Of a stretch of DNA of 41,859 nt, positions 24,337 through 32,350 are shown piece by piece. A program made the position numbers and the translations under genes. The first letter of the stretch is position 1; every line of letters starts with the position of its first letter. The notes below the pieces were generated by a model. It worked only from the letters and a program-made list of their open reading frames with translations. It did not search any database and was not told the DNA's origin. Where the stretch lies: positions 1-41,859 of the forward strand of contig CALXAB010000011.1 in NCBI GenBank assembly GCA_944386175.1, in the 5' to 3' direction. The stretch comes from an uncultured Clostridia bacterium (GTDB taxonomy: Bacteria; Bacillota; Clostridia; TANB77; CAG-508).

Positions 24337-25047
24337 CTATTCTTTTATTTCTTTTGCTAGTTTACTTATTGCTTTTGTCTCTATTCTTGACACATAGCTA
24401 CGCGATATTCCCATTGATTTAGCTATTTCATTTTGTGTTTTGGGTTTATGACCTCCTAATCCAAATCTTAATTCTAAAATTGTTTTTTCTCTATCTTTTA
24501 AAATCTCCTTCATCTTTTGATATAATAATTTTATCTTCATTTTTATATCAACTTCATCTTCTATTGCTCTTTCTTCATTTTCTAGTACCTCTTGCAATGT
24601 AACAATGTTATCATCTTTATCTTTTCCTATTGGCTCATTTAAATATACTTCTGCACCTAATTTTTTTGTTGCTCTTAAATGCATTAATATTTCATTGTCT
24701 ATACATCTTGATACATATGTAGATAATTTACTTCCTTTTTCCATGCTAAAGCTGTTTATACCTTTTATTAATCCTATTGTTCCTATTGATATTAAGTCAT
24801 CTTGATCCACTTTAGTTGTAGTATATTTTTTTGCAACATGTGCGACTAGTCTTAAGTTTCTTTCTATCAAAATATTTCTTGCTTCGTCATCTCCCTTTGC
24901 CATTTGCTCTAAGCAATTTTTTTCTTCTTCTTGTGTTAATGGTTCTGGAAATAAAGTCCCTCCTTGAATATATCCAACTACAAATACTGCAGATTTTAAA
25001 AATTCCACAAATCCTAATATTCCTGACATGCAAAGTGAAACAAGCAT
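24337..25047 (-). CDS. sigK: RNA polymerase sporulation sigma factor SigK
   Basis: A 236-residue sigma-70 family factor of the SigK type, the late mother-cell sigma factor of endospore formers. The N-terminal ~20-30 hydrophobic residues (FVEFLKSAVFVVGYIQGG) look like the pro-sequence removed on activation. Region 2 reads RNILIERNLRLVAHVAKKY...DQDDLISIGTIGLIKGI, and region 4 reads ILELRFGLGG...TQNEIAKSMGISRSYVSRIE. The gene is intact, with no skin-type interruption. The start has GGAGGTG 7 nt upstream. A possible SigE-type promoter lies at 25080-25107, consistent with known SigE control of sigK. Confidence 0.93.
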   Translation of the reverse strand: MLVSLCMSGILGFVEFLKSAVFVVGYIQGGTLFPEPLTQEEEKNCLEQMAKGDDEARNILIERNLRLVAHVAKKYTTTKVDQDDLISIGTIGLIKGINSFSMEKGSKLSTYVSRCIDNEILMHLRATKKLGAEVYLNEPIGKDKDDNIVTLQEVLENEERAIEDEVDIKMKIKLLYQKMKEILKDREKTILELRFGLGGHKPKTQNEIAKSMGISRSYVSRIETKAISKLAKEIKE

Positions 25048-25079
25048 ACTGTAGCACCTCCATTTATTCTCATAATAAA

Positions 25080-25107
25080 ATTATATGTTTAAAAAATCTA
25101 AAAGTGC
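25080..25107 (-). promoter_or_regulatory. Possible SigE-type promoter of sigK
   Basis: On the minus strand: GCACTTT (25101-25107), a 13-nt spacer, CATATAAT (25080-25087), resembling the SigE consensus (-35 KMATATT, -10 CATACAMT). The match is partial. Confidence 0.35.
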
Positions 25108-25188
25108 CTGACCTGAAATTTTAATTTTATAATAATTGCTTGTTCTTTTTTTATTATTTTTTAATATTTATTATTAGAGGTGTTTTTA

Positions 25189-25987
25189 ATGCATTTTTTT
25201 TCTAATGTTTTTAAGGGAATTGCTTTAGGTTGCGGTGCTATACTTCCACGGTATTAGCAGTGGTGTTTTATGTGTTATTTTTGGAATTTATGAAAAATTA
25301 CTAGATAGTTTTTTAAACTTTTTTAAAGATATGAAGAACAATTTTAAATTTCTATTTCCTATATTTATAGGTGTAGGAATTGGCGTTCTAGTTTTTAGTA
25401 ATGTTTTAAATTATCTATTGATAAATTTTCCTATTCAAACTCAATCTATTTTTATAGGACTTATATTAGGTTGTATTCCATCTTTATTTAAGGATATTAA
25501 TACAAAAACACCAATAAGAAAAAGTTATTTTTTATTTACTATTGTTGCTTTTCTTATTGGCATTCTTAGTGTTTATCTTGAAAAAAACATTAATTTTTCT
25601 AATACTTCTAATTTTAATTATTTATATTTAATATTTTCTGGTTTTGCTATGTCTATAGGTATTGTCGTTCCAGGTGTAAGTAGTACTATTATTTTAATGT
25701 TACTTGGTGTTTATAATTTATATTTGACAGGTATTTCAAATATTTATTTACCTACATTAATTCCAATGTTTCTAGGTTTGCTTATTGGTTGTTTTGTTTT
25801 TATGAAGCTTACTAAATTTTTATTAGATAATTTTTATGCACAAACTTTTTATAGTATAATTGGATTTACCTTAGGTTCTATTTTTGTACTTTTACCTAGT
25901 TTTTCTTTTGATATTTTAGGATTTGTTGCTATTTTATGTGTCTCTCTTGGCTTTTTGATTGGAAATAGTTTTAAAAACTATAACTAA
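25189..25987 (+). pseudogene. DUF368/PopT undecaprenyl-phosphate translocase, frameshifted near the start
   Basis: DUF368 membrane proteins (PopT) recycle undecaprenyl phosphate across the membrane. The gene has a good start at 25189 (AGAGGTG 7 nt upstream) and reads MHFFSNVFKGIALGCGAILP, then hits a TAG at 25255. Removing one base near 25249 joins this to GISSGVLCVIFGIYEKL, exactly the conserved family N-terminal motif (normally PGVSGGT...GIYE). The rest stays open to 25987, with about seven further hydrophobic segments and a second motif, GIVVPGVSSTIILMLLG. So it is either a single-base insertion (mutation or sequencing/assembly error) or a gene read by frameshifting. A GTG at 25235 could give a shortened 250-residue protein but has no ribosome binding site and lacks the first half-motif. 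Confidence 0.8.
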
Positions 25988-26140
25988 TTATAATATTTAA
26001 AGTTATTTACTAAATTTTAATACCAATATCGACGTTATGGAAAAAAGTTCAATCCTTCCATAAAAGCTCATCAATTCATGTATAGTATCATAGGAAAACA
26101 ATATTAATTATACAAAAAAATTGATTTTTCCTACATTATT

Positions 26141-26175
26141 AAAAGAGTTACACTTTTTAATAGTATAACTCTTTT
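26141..26175. terminator. Bidirectional terminator between popT and trhP
   Basis: A 10-bp stem, AAAAGAGTTA (26141-26150) with TAACTCTTTT (26166-26175), with T-runs on both strands, between convergent genes. Confidence 0.8.
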
Positions 26176-26178
26176 TTC

Positions 26179-27408
26179 TTATTTTTTTCTTCTTATTATC
26201 CAATCTTTTTTACATTCTATAGGAAGTTTTATTTTTACTTTTTGCCCTTTTACTCCTGGGCTTATTTCATTTATTTCTTCATCTGTTTCATCATTCCATA
26301 ATTTTTCTATTGTAAATTGTACTGGCTCTATTTGATTTGGTACAATTATTTCTAATAAATCACCTATTTGCAATTTGTTTCTTATTTCTATTATTGATTT
26401 TTCTTTATCATATTCTACTACTTTTCCACCAAATTCATATTGTTCATTATATTGTTTGCCTGTATATTCTTGTATATCTTTATTATTTCTGTCATTAAAA
26501 TAAAAAGTTGTTAAGCCTCTTGTTTTAACTTTTTCCAATTCTTTTAGATATTTTGTATAATCATAGTTTTTAGGGTCTTTCTCATAATCATCTATTGCAT
26601 TTCTATATGCATTTATTACACTTGCTAGATAGTATTCTGTTTTTAATCTTCCTTCTATTTTTACACTATCTATTCCCATATTAATTATTTCTGGTAATTC
26701 TTTTATCAAACATAAATCTTTCGAAGAAAAGATACTTGTACCATACTCACTTGTTTCTATTGGCATAAATTCTCCTGGATTATTCTTCTCTTCTGCATAT
26801 AAATTATATGACCACCTGCAACTTTGTGCACAATCTCCTAAATTTGCACTTCTACATGATAGGAAATCACTTAAAAAACATCTTCCAGAAAATGCAAAAC
26901 ATATAGCTCCATGTATAAATGTTTCTACTTCTAAATCTTCTGGCTTGTTTTCCATTATGTATTTTAATTGTTCTTTATTCATTTCTCTTGCCATAATTAC
27001 TCTTTTTGCACCTATTTTATGCCAGAATAGAGCGTCTTGTAAACTTACTACATTTGCCTGTGTACTTACATGTATATCTACATTTGGTGCATATTTTTTT
27101 AATACTTCAATTACACCACCATCTGCTGCTATTATTCCATCTGGTTTTAATTCATTTAATAGTTTTGCCATTTCTATTATTTCTTCGTATTTTTCATCCC
27201 ATGCAAATATGTTTAATGTTACATGTACTCTTTTTCCTATACTATGTGCATATTTTATGGTTTTTATTAGGTCATCATCTTTCATGTCTGCTCTAGTTCT
27301 TAATGATAATGATGAAGTTCCACAGTACACTGCGTCTGCACCATATTGAAATGCTATTTTGGCTTTTTCGAATGAGCCTGCTGGGGCTAGTAATTCTATT
27401 TTTTTCAT
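26179..27408 (-). CDS. trhP: U32 family tRNA hydroxylation protein (TrhP/YrrO type)
   Basis: A 409-residue U32 family protein. It begins with KKIELLAPAGSFEKAKIAFQYGADAVYCG and carries the U32 cysteine cluster (CFAFSGRCFLSDFLSCRSANLG and CAQSC) near residues 175-200. The C-terminal ~100 residues form the beta-barrel extension seen in the longer YrrO/YegQ subgroup. These proteins hydroxylate uridine-34 of certain tRNAs (ho5U) using prephenate. The downstream enzyme in that pathway, TrmR, is encoded 1.9 kb away on the same strand, supporting this assignment over the rRNA-modifying RlhA subgroup. An AGGAGG site precedes the ATG, and a consensus promoter is at 27535-27563. Subfamily choice is less certain than family. 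Confidence 0.85.
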   Translation of the reverse strand: MKKIELLAPAGSFEKAKIAFQYGADAVYCGTSSLSLRTRADMKDDDLIKTIKYAHSIGKRVHVTLNIFAWDEKYEEIIEMAKLLNELKPDGIIAADGGVIEVLKKYAPNVDIHVSTQANVVSLQDALFWHKIGAKRVIMAREMNKEQLKYIMENKPEDLEVETFIHGAICFAFSGRCFLSDFLSCRSANLGDCAQSCRWSYNLYAEEKNNPGEFMPIETSEYGTSIFSSKDLCLIKELPEIINMGIDSVKIEGRLKTEYYLASVINAYRNAIDDYEKDPKNYDYTKYLKELEKVKTRGLTTFYFNDRNNKDIQEYTGKQYNEQYEFGGKVVEYDKEKSIIEIRNKLQIGDLLEIIVPNQIEPVQFTIEKLWNDETDEEINEISPGVKGQKVKIKLPIECKKDWIIRRKK

Positions 27409-27534
27409 TTATCCTCCTTGTATAATATGTTTATAAAATTGATTGTATATGGTTTTATAAACACATTTTTTTCTTTTATATTTCAAATTTTATTTTGACA
27501 ATATTTTATATATTATATCAGTTTTTGCTTTTAT

Positions 27535-27563
27535 ATTATATATTTTTTCCTTAATTATGTCAA
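27535..27563 (-). promoter_or_regulatory. Consensus SigA promoter of trhP
   Basis: On the minus strand: TTGACA (27558-27563), a 17-nt spacer, TATAAT (27535-27540). The leader would be about 120 nt. It is back-to-back with the promoter at 27568-27596. Confidence 0.75.
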
Positions 27564-27567
27564 TAAA

Positions 27568-27596
27568 TTGATAATATTCTCTTTTTGTGCTATAAT
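27568..27596 (+). promoter_or_regulatory. SigA promoter of the RelA/SpoT-like gene
   Basis: TTGATA (27568-27573), a 17-nt spacer, TATAAT (27591-27596), about 40 nt before the gene's start at 27644. Its -35 is only 4 bp from that of trhP, so the two promoters may compete. Confidence 0.75.
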
Positions 27597-27643
27597 TTAT
27601 ATATACGTATTTTATGTAATTAAGCTTGATTGGAGGTATTTTT

Positions 27644-29239
27644 ATGAATAATTCACCAATTGAAAATGAATTTATCGGCTGGTGTCATCGAGTACATCCA
27701 GATATAAATCCATATATTTTTATACAAAGATATAATAGATATTATGAGGAATATTTGCCTTTAATAGATGAGAATATGGTTCAATTGCATCAGCATATAT
27801 CTTCAGAAAAACCAAATATTGAATGTTCTTTTAAAGGTAGAATCAAATCAAAAAGAAGTTTTTTTATAAAAACTTTTAAAACCATAGCTGAAAATATTGT
27901 AAAAATCTTTCCTGATGAATTACCTGAAAATGAGGATGAAAAACAAAAAATTCTATTAGAACAAGATAGTTCTATTGATAAGTATTTTAAATTTCTAGCT
28001 TCTGATAATCCTCAAAAATTTGATAAGATTAAAAATATAATTAAAACAATGACATCATTAGGAACAGTTGATAGCTTTAGGTTTGTTTTTAATAAATTGT
28101 CTCCAGATGAAAAAAATAAATTAGTAAATAGACTTGGTAGAACAGAAGATACTTTTGCTTATCGTCCAATTGTAAATAGTGTTGACTTTACTATACAGTC
28201 AATTAATCAAAACAGTAATCATGAATTTGAAATTATAGATTCTAATGGCAATGTTATACCTATTCATACTTCTGTAACCTTTTCTCCTGATGAGATTATA
28301 GAAAAAGATAATGGTTCAAAATATATAATTGTTGATGGTAAAGATCAAAAACTTAATGAACGTAACTTATTATACCCATATAACACATCTTCATCTCAAA
28401 GGGATTTAGGAAATGCTTTAAGAAATAGTCCTGACGGTAAATTAACTATGCTACAAGACTCTATTGTAATTGATGATAAGGAACATTTTGATATATGTTC
28501 AATTAGTGTACATCCTGTTAGTGATCAAATACTAATAACTAATCAGTATGGTGAATCCAAAAATCTTTCTCTACTTTTAAATAATCATAAATTAAGTTTG
28601 AGAAAAACTGATGAAGAATACACAATTCCAGCTATATATGATATATATGATATAATAAAAAAATATTATAGCGAAAATGATATTAAAAAAATAGAATCTC
28701 GTTTTAAGGATTATATAAAGAACCCTAAAGATTCTGGTTATATGTCTATTCATGATTCCTCTTTTAATGAAATTTATGGATATACTATGGAAGCACAGAT
28801 AAGAGACTTAAAAATGGAAGACGATTGTAAAGATGAATCTTCATCAACAGGACATGATCAATATAAAATAGTAACAGCTAAAAAATTATTGGATAATCCT
28901 ATTTTAGCTAATATTCTTAAAAATGATAGTCTAGCCTTTGACTCTTCAACATCTACTTTAATAAAAAAATTGGATAATCCAGATGTAGAAATTTCTGAGT
29001 TATTAGGAAAATATTTATTAGTAACAAAAATGAATAATGGAACTTCTGTAAGTTATCAGCCTAATATTGCAACTGCTTTTGAACATACATTTAAATATTC
29101 TGATATGTTACAATTTACAAATCCTGATGATAAATATCCGCCTTTGGATATGTCCAGTTACAAAAATTTTATAAAATCAAGAAAAGCAAGAAATGAAGCT
29201 ATTAGAAAAGAAAACAAATTTCCTGATTTATATGAATAA
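27644..29239 (+). CDS. Divergent RelA/SpoT-domain-like protein with large insertion
   Basis: A 531-residue protein I assign only tentatively. The region near 358-408 (KNPKDSGYMSIHDSSF, then EAQIRDLKM, then GHDQYK) closely follows the RelA/SpoT synthetase pattern (PK-x-NGY-x-SLH, E-x-QIRT-x-M, HW-x-YK). Further upstream, RIKSKRSFFIKTF (~65-78) and TVDSFRFVFNKL (~141-152) resemble the R-x-K-x2-S-x3-K and D-x2-R motifs. About 200 residues separate these halves, where normal synthetases have roughly 30-50, so there is a large insertion. No hydrolase, TGS or ACT domain and no signal peptide are visible. The start at 27644 is fixed by GGAGGT 7 nt upstream; an in-frame TTG at 27626 is unlikely. It has its own promoter and terminator and sits between trhP and trmR on the opposite strand. 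It might make an alarmone-type nucleotide; catalytic residues need alignment. Confidence 0.6.
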   Translation: MNNSPIENEFIGWCHRVHPDINPYIFIQRYNRYYEEYLPLIDENMVQLHQHISSEKPNIECSFKGRIKSKRSFFIKTFKTIAENIVKIFPDELPENEDEKQKILLEQDSSIDKYFKFLASDNPQKFDKIKNIIKTMTSLGTVDSFRFVFNKLSPDEKNKLVNRLGRTEDTFAYRPIVNSVDFTIQSINQNSNHEFEIIDSNGNVIPIHTSVTFSPDEIIEKDNGSKYIIVDGKDQKLNERNLLYPYNTSSSQRDLGNALRNSPDGKLTMLQDSIVIDDKEHFDICSISVHPVSDQILITNQYGESKNLSLLLNNHKLSLRKTDEEYTIPAIYDIYDIIKKYYSENDIKKIESRFKDYIKNPKDSGYMSIHDSSFNEIYGYTMEAQIRDLKMEDDCKDESSSTGHDQYKIVTAKKLLDNPILANILKNDSLAFDSSTSTLIKKLDNPDVEISELLGKYLLVTKMNNGTSVSYQPNIATAFEHTFKYSDMLQFTNPDDKYPPLDMSSYKNFIKSRKARNEAIRKENKFPDLYE

Positions 29240-29260
29240 ATTCATTTTTAATTATATTTA

Positions 29261-29293
29261 AAACTCCTAAAAGTTAATATCTTTTGGGAGTTT
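29261..29293. terminator. Bidirectional terminator between the RelA-like gene and trmR
   Basis: A 13-bp stem (29261-29273 with 29281-29293, one wobble pair) between convergent genes, with short A/T runs on both sides. Confidence 0.7.
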
Positions 29294-29308
29294 CAACATT
29301 CTAATTAA

Positions 29309-29896
29309 CTAGCACACTTTACTTACCGCTAATCCATCTCCTACTTCTAAAATCTCTGTTTCAAGATTAGGATTTCCAGTAACTTCTTTCAAATATTCTC
29401 TCAAATTTCTAACGGCTGTACGTTGTTTATGCTTGTTATAATCACTCAAAACATAGCCTTTATATAAAATATTATCAGCAAAAATCATGCCTTTGCTGTT
29501 AATCATTCTTAAGGCTTCTTTCAAAAAGAATGGATATTTTCCTTTTGCTGCATCTATAAACACCATGTCATATTTTTTATTTAATGTTGGTAATATTTCT
29601 ACTGCGTCCCCTATATATAAGTTTATTTTTTCTTCTACTGATACTCTTTTAAAATTTTCTTTTGCTTCTTCAGCTCTTACCTCGTCTCTTTCTATTGTGT
29701 CTATTTTTCCATCTTTATCAAGAAATTCTGAAAAACACATTGCTGAATAACCCACGGCTGTTCCTATTTCAAGAATTCTCTTTGGCTTTATTTCTTTCAT
29801 GTATCTTTCAATAACTTCTAATGTATCATCCATAATTATTGGTATATGATCATTTAATGCTTTTTCTTTTATTTTTTCTAATTCTATTTTGTTCAC
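29309..29896 (-). CDS. trmR: O-methyltransferase, TrmR (YrrM) type tRNA 5-hydroxyuridine methyltransferase
   Basis: A 195-residue SAM-dependent O-methyltransferase of the class I fold. Motif I is ILEIGTAVGYSAMCFSEFL (near 40-58), followed by IDTIERDEVRAEEAKENF, the metal-binding FIDAAKGKYPFFL (near 112-124), ADNILYKGYVLSD, and a C-terminal VGDGLAVSKV. In Bacillus the equivalent YrrM (TrmR) converts ho5U34 to mo5U34 in tRNA and lies next to the U32 genes that make ho5U. Here trhP lies downstream in the same orientation but is separated by the RelA-like gene. Length and motifs fit; substrate is inferred from family and context. Confidence 0.85.
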   Translation of the reverse strand: MNKIELEKIKEKALNDHIPIIMDDTLEVIERYMKEIKPKRILEIGTAVGYSAMCFSEFLDKDGKIDTIERDEVRAEEAKENFKRVSVEEKINLYIGDAVEILPTLNKKYDMVFIDAAKGKYPFFLKEALRMINSKGMIFADNILYKGYVLSDYNKHKQRTAVRNLREYLKEVTGNPNLETEILEVGDGLAVSKVC

Positions 29897-29995
29897 TCTA
29901 TTATTTTCTCCTTGTAATAATCTTTTTATAATAAGATTTATTATTATTTATATAAAATTTTTTATAGATTTTTATAAACTTGTTACTAAATAATA

Positions 29996-30015
29996 AATTT
30001 TACATATGTAAAATT
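29996..30015. promoter_or_regulatory. 20-bp perfect palindrome upstream of trmR, possible operator
   Basis: AATTTTACATATGTAAAATT is a perfect palindrome about 100 bp upstream of trmR. Its size suits a dimeric repressor site, but I recognise no known operator consensus. It lies in the otherwise gene-free 29897-30124 stretch. Confidence 0.4.
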
Positions 30016-30089
30016 GTATACATCTGTTGCACGAAGCGTTTTTAATACAATAGAAAATGGTAACTTTTTTATTGTATCAAATTAATTTA

Positions 30090-30113
30090 GGGAAAAAGAT
30101 AACCTTTTTCTCC
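30090..30113 (-). terminator. Hairpin after the 54-residue small ORF
   Basis: GGGAAAAAG pairs with CTTTTTCTCC (one bulge), 11 nt after the small ORF's stop codon, with T-rich sequence further on. It resembles an intrinsic terminator. Confidence 0.55.
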
Positions 30114-30124
30114 ATATTTTGCGA

Positions 30125-30289
30125 TTAAGAATACCAATCTTTCGATTCGGTATTTTCCTCGTCGTCCGTATCTCCAGAAAAATCTATTGCTCTTCTTCTG
30201 GTACTTCCGTACGCTTCTCGCCAGAGCTCCTCTAAAGTTGGTTGCCTTTCGTTGTTACAACTTTGCTTTTCTGTCCGATTTTCCCTCAT
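30125..30289 (-). CDS. Small uncharacterised protein, 54 residues, atypical codon use
   Basis: A 54-residue reading frame from ATG at 30289, with an AGGAGGG ribosome binding site about 9 nt upstream, ending with TAA at 30125 and followed by a hairpin. It starts MRENRTEKQSCNNER, has QPTLEELWREAYGSTRRR in the middle, and an acidic tail (SGDTDDEENTESKDWYS). It is highly charged and soluble, with no membrane segment. Its codons (CGG, ACG, GCG, TCG, CTC, GAG, GAC) are far more GC-rich than those of its neighbours, which suggests recent acquisition or special constraint. I do not recognise the family. It lies between typA (63 nt upstream, same strand) and trmR. The ribosome binding site, terminator and clean frame make a real gene likely. 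Confidence 0.65.
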   Translation of the reverse strand: MRENRTEKQSCNNERQPTLEELWREAYGSTRRRAIDFSGDTDDEENTESKDWYS

Positions 30290-30352
30290 ATATTGAGCCC
30301 TCCTAATGTTTTTATGTCTATATTATAACATTATCATTGTAAATGTGTCAAA

Positions 30353-32173
30353 TTACTTATTAGCATTTCTTGCTGCTCTTTCTCTTTCTTTTGAATCCAA
30401 TATTTTCTTTCTTAGTCTAATTGATTTAGGAGTTACCTCTACTAATTCGTCATCTTGTATAAATTCAATTGCTTTTTCTAATGACATTTGGATTGGTGGT
30501 ACTAATCTTAATGCTTCATCTGATCCAGAAGCTCTTGTATTTGTTAGATGTTTTTCTTTACAAACATTTATTGCTAAATCTTCTCCTCTTGAGTTTAGAC
30601 CAACAATCATTCCTTCGTAAACTTCTACACCTGGTCCTATAAATAAATCTCCTTTATCTTGTGCATTATATAATCCATAGGTTACTGATTTTCCATTTTC
30701 AAAAGCTACAATTGTACCTCTAACTCTTGATAATACTTCACCTTTAAATGGTTCATATGAAGCAAATATATGGTTCATTGTACCTTCACCTTTAGTATCT
30801 GTTAAGAATTCTGTTCTATATCCTATTAATCCTCTTGCTGGTATTTTAAATTCTATTTTTGTATGTCCTTCTTCTGCTGGTTCCATATTTACCATTTCAG
30901 CTTTTCTTTGACCTAATTTTTCTATTACTGTTCCAATTGAATCATCTGGAACATTGACAACTAGTCTTTCAATTGGTTCACATTTCACACCATCTATTTC
31001 TTTATATATAACTTTTGGTCTTGAAACTAATAATTCGAATCCTTCTCTTCTCATAGTTTCTATCAATACTGATAAATGTAATTCTCCTCTTCCAGATACT
31101 TCAAAACTATCTGGTGAATCTGTTTCTTTTACTCTTAAAGATACATTTCTTTCTAGTTCTTTGAATAATCTATCACGTATATGTCTTGATGTAATAAATT
31201 GACCTTCTTTACCTGCAAATGGTCCATTATTTACACTAAAAGTCATTGAAACTGTTGGTTCGTCTATATCAACAAATGGTATCTTTTCTGGATTATTAAA
31301 ATCACATATTGTATCACCAATATTTATATCAGGAAGTCCTGATAATTCGATAATCTCTCCTGCTGATACTTCTTCCACCTCTTGTTTTTTCAATCCTACA
31401 TGTATATATAATTTTCCAATTCTTCCTTGTGTTATCTTATCTTCTTTACCACAAATTGAAACTGGCATTCCAACAGAAATTTTTCCTCTTTCTACTCTTC
31501 CTACTGCAATTCTTCCTACATAATCATCATAATCTATGTTAGAAATTAACATTTGGAAAGGTCCTTCTTCATCACAATTTGGAGCACTTATTGTATTAAC
31601 TATAGTTTCAAATAAGCAATTTAAGTTATCTGATTCCTCATTTAAATCCATTTTTGCAATTCCATTTTTAGCTGAAGCATATACCACTGGAAACTCTAGT
31701 TGTTCATCTGTTGCATCTAATTCAATAAATAACTCTAATACTTGATCTACAACTTTCTCTGGTTGTGCTCCTGGTCTATCTATTTTGTTTATAACAACAA
31801 TTGGCTTTAACCCTAATGCTAATGATTTTTTTAAAACTTCTCTTGTTTGAGGCATTGCTCCTTCAAATGCATCAACTAAAAGTAGTACACCATCAACCGT
31901 TTTTAAAACTCTTTCTACTTCTCCTCCGAAATCAGCATGTCCTGGTGTATCTACAATATTTATTTTTATATCTTTATACATTACTGATGTATTTTTAGAA
32001 AGAATTGTAATACCTCTTTCTTTTTCTAAATCATTTGAATCCATTATTCTTTCTGCTACTTGCTCATTATCTCTAAATACATGACTTTGTTTTAACATTG
32101 CATCAACTAATGTTGTTTTTCCATGGTCTACGTGTGCTATTATTGCTATGTTTCTTATTTTTTGATTGTTCAT
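30353..32173 (-). CDS. typA: Ribosome-associated GTPase TypA/BipA
   Basis: A 606-residue translational GTPase of the BipA/TypA family, which binds the ribosome and aids assembly and stress adaptation. G-domain motifs are intact: AHVDHGKTTLVD (G1), RGITI (G2), DTPGHADF (G3), NKIDRPGA (G4) and SAKNG (G5). The family-specific C-terminal domain is present (RGLIGYRTEFLTDTKGEGTMNH). I chose ATG at 32173 (MNNQKIRNIAIIAHVDHG), as it matches the usual family N terminus; the in-frame GTG at 32200 would add 9 residues without a ribosome binding site. The AAAGGA before 32173 is at long spacing (12 nt), so initiation may be modest. Confidence 0.95.
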   Translation of the reverse strand: MNNQKIRNIAIIAHVDHGKTTLVDAMLKQSHVFRDNEQVAERIMDSNDLEKERGITILSKNTSVMYKDIKINIVDTPGHADFGGEVERVLKTVDGVLLLVDAFEGAMPQTREVLKKSLALGLKPIVVINKIDRPGAQPEKVVDQVLELFIELDATDEQLEFPVVYASAKNGIAKMDLNEESDNLNCLFETIVNTISAPNCDEEGPFQMLISNIDYDDYVGRIAVGRVERGKISVGMPVSICGKEDKITQGRIGKLYIHVGLKKQEVEEVSAGEIIELSGLPDINIGDTICDFNNPEKIPFVDIDEPTVSMTFSVNNGPFAGKEGQFITSRHIRDRLFKELERNVSLRVKETDSPDSFEVSGRGELHLSVLIETMRREGFELLVSRPKVIYKEIDGVKCEPIERLVVNVPDDSIGTVIEKLGQRKAEMVNMEPAEEGHTKIEFKIPARGLIGYRTEFLTDTKGEGTMNHIFASYEPFKGEVLSRVRGTIVAFENGKSVTYGLYNAQDKGDLFIGPGVEVYEGMIVGLNSRGEDLAINVCKEKHLTNTRASGSDEALRLVPPIQMSLEKAIEFIQDDELVEVTPKSIRLRKKILDSKERERAARNANK

Positions 32174-32216
32174 ATTTACTATCATTCCTTTCTTAGGCAC
32201 AAGACATTATGTAAGA

Positions 32217-32240
32217 CGCTTTTCAATCTTTTGAAAAACG
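32217..32240 (-). other. Hairpin between recN and typA
   Basis: A 10-bp stem with one mismatch (32217-32226 with 32231-32240) around TCTT. No T-run follows on the minus strand, so this may be a weak terminator of recN or a leader structure of typA. Confidence 0.35.
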
Positions 32241-32350
32241 CCTATCTCTTTTTTGGCTTATAAAATTATACACCCATTTTACTACTTTGTCAAATATTAA
32301 CCAATTTTTTTGCTATACTTGTTTTTGGGATTTTTTATACTTTATAATAT

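Noticed and set aside
25240..25256. Programmed frameshifting in popT
   Set aside because: No slippery run is present at the site (CCACGG), so a plain one-base insertion or sequence error is more likely.
27494..27520. TTGACA on the plus strand upstream of the RelA-like gene
   Set aside because: No acceptable -10 box follows at 16-18 nt, while TTGATA/TATAAT at 27568-27596 is much better placed.
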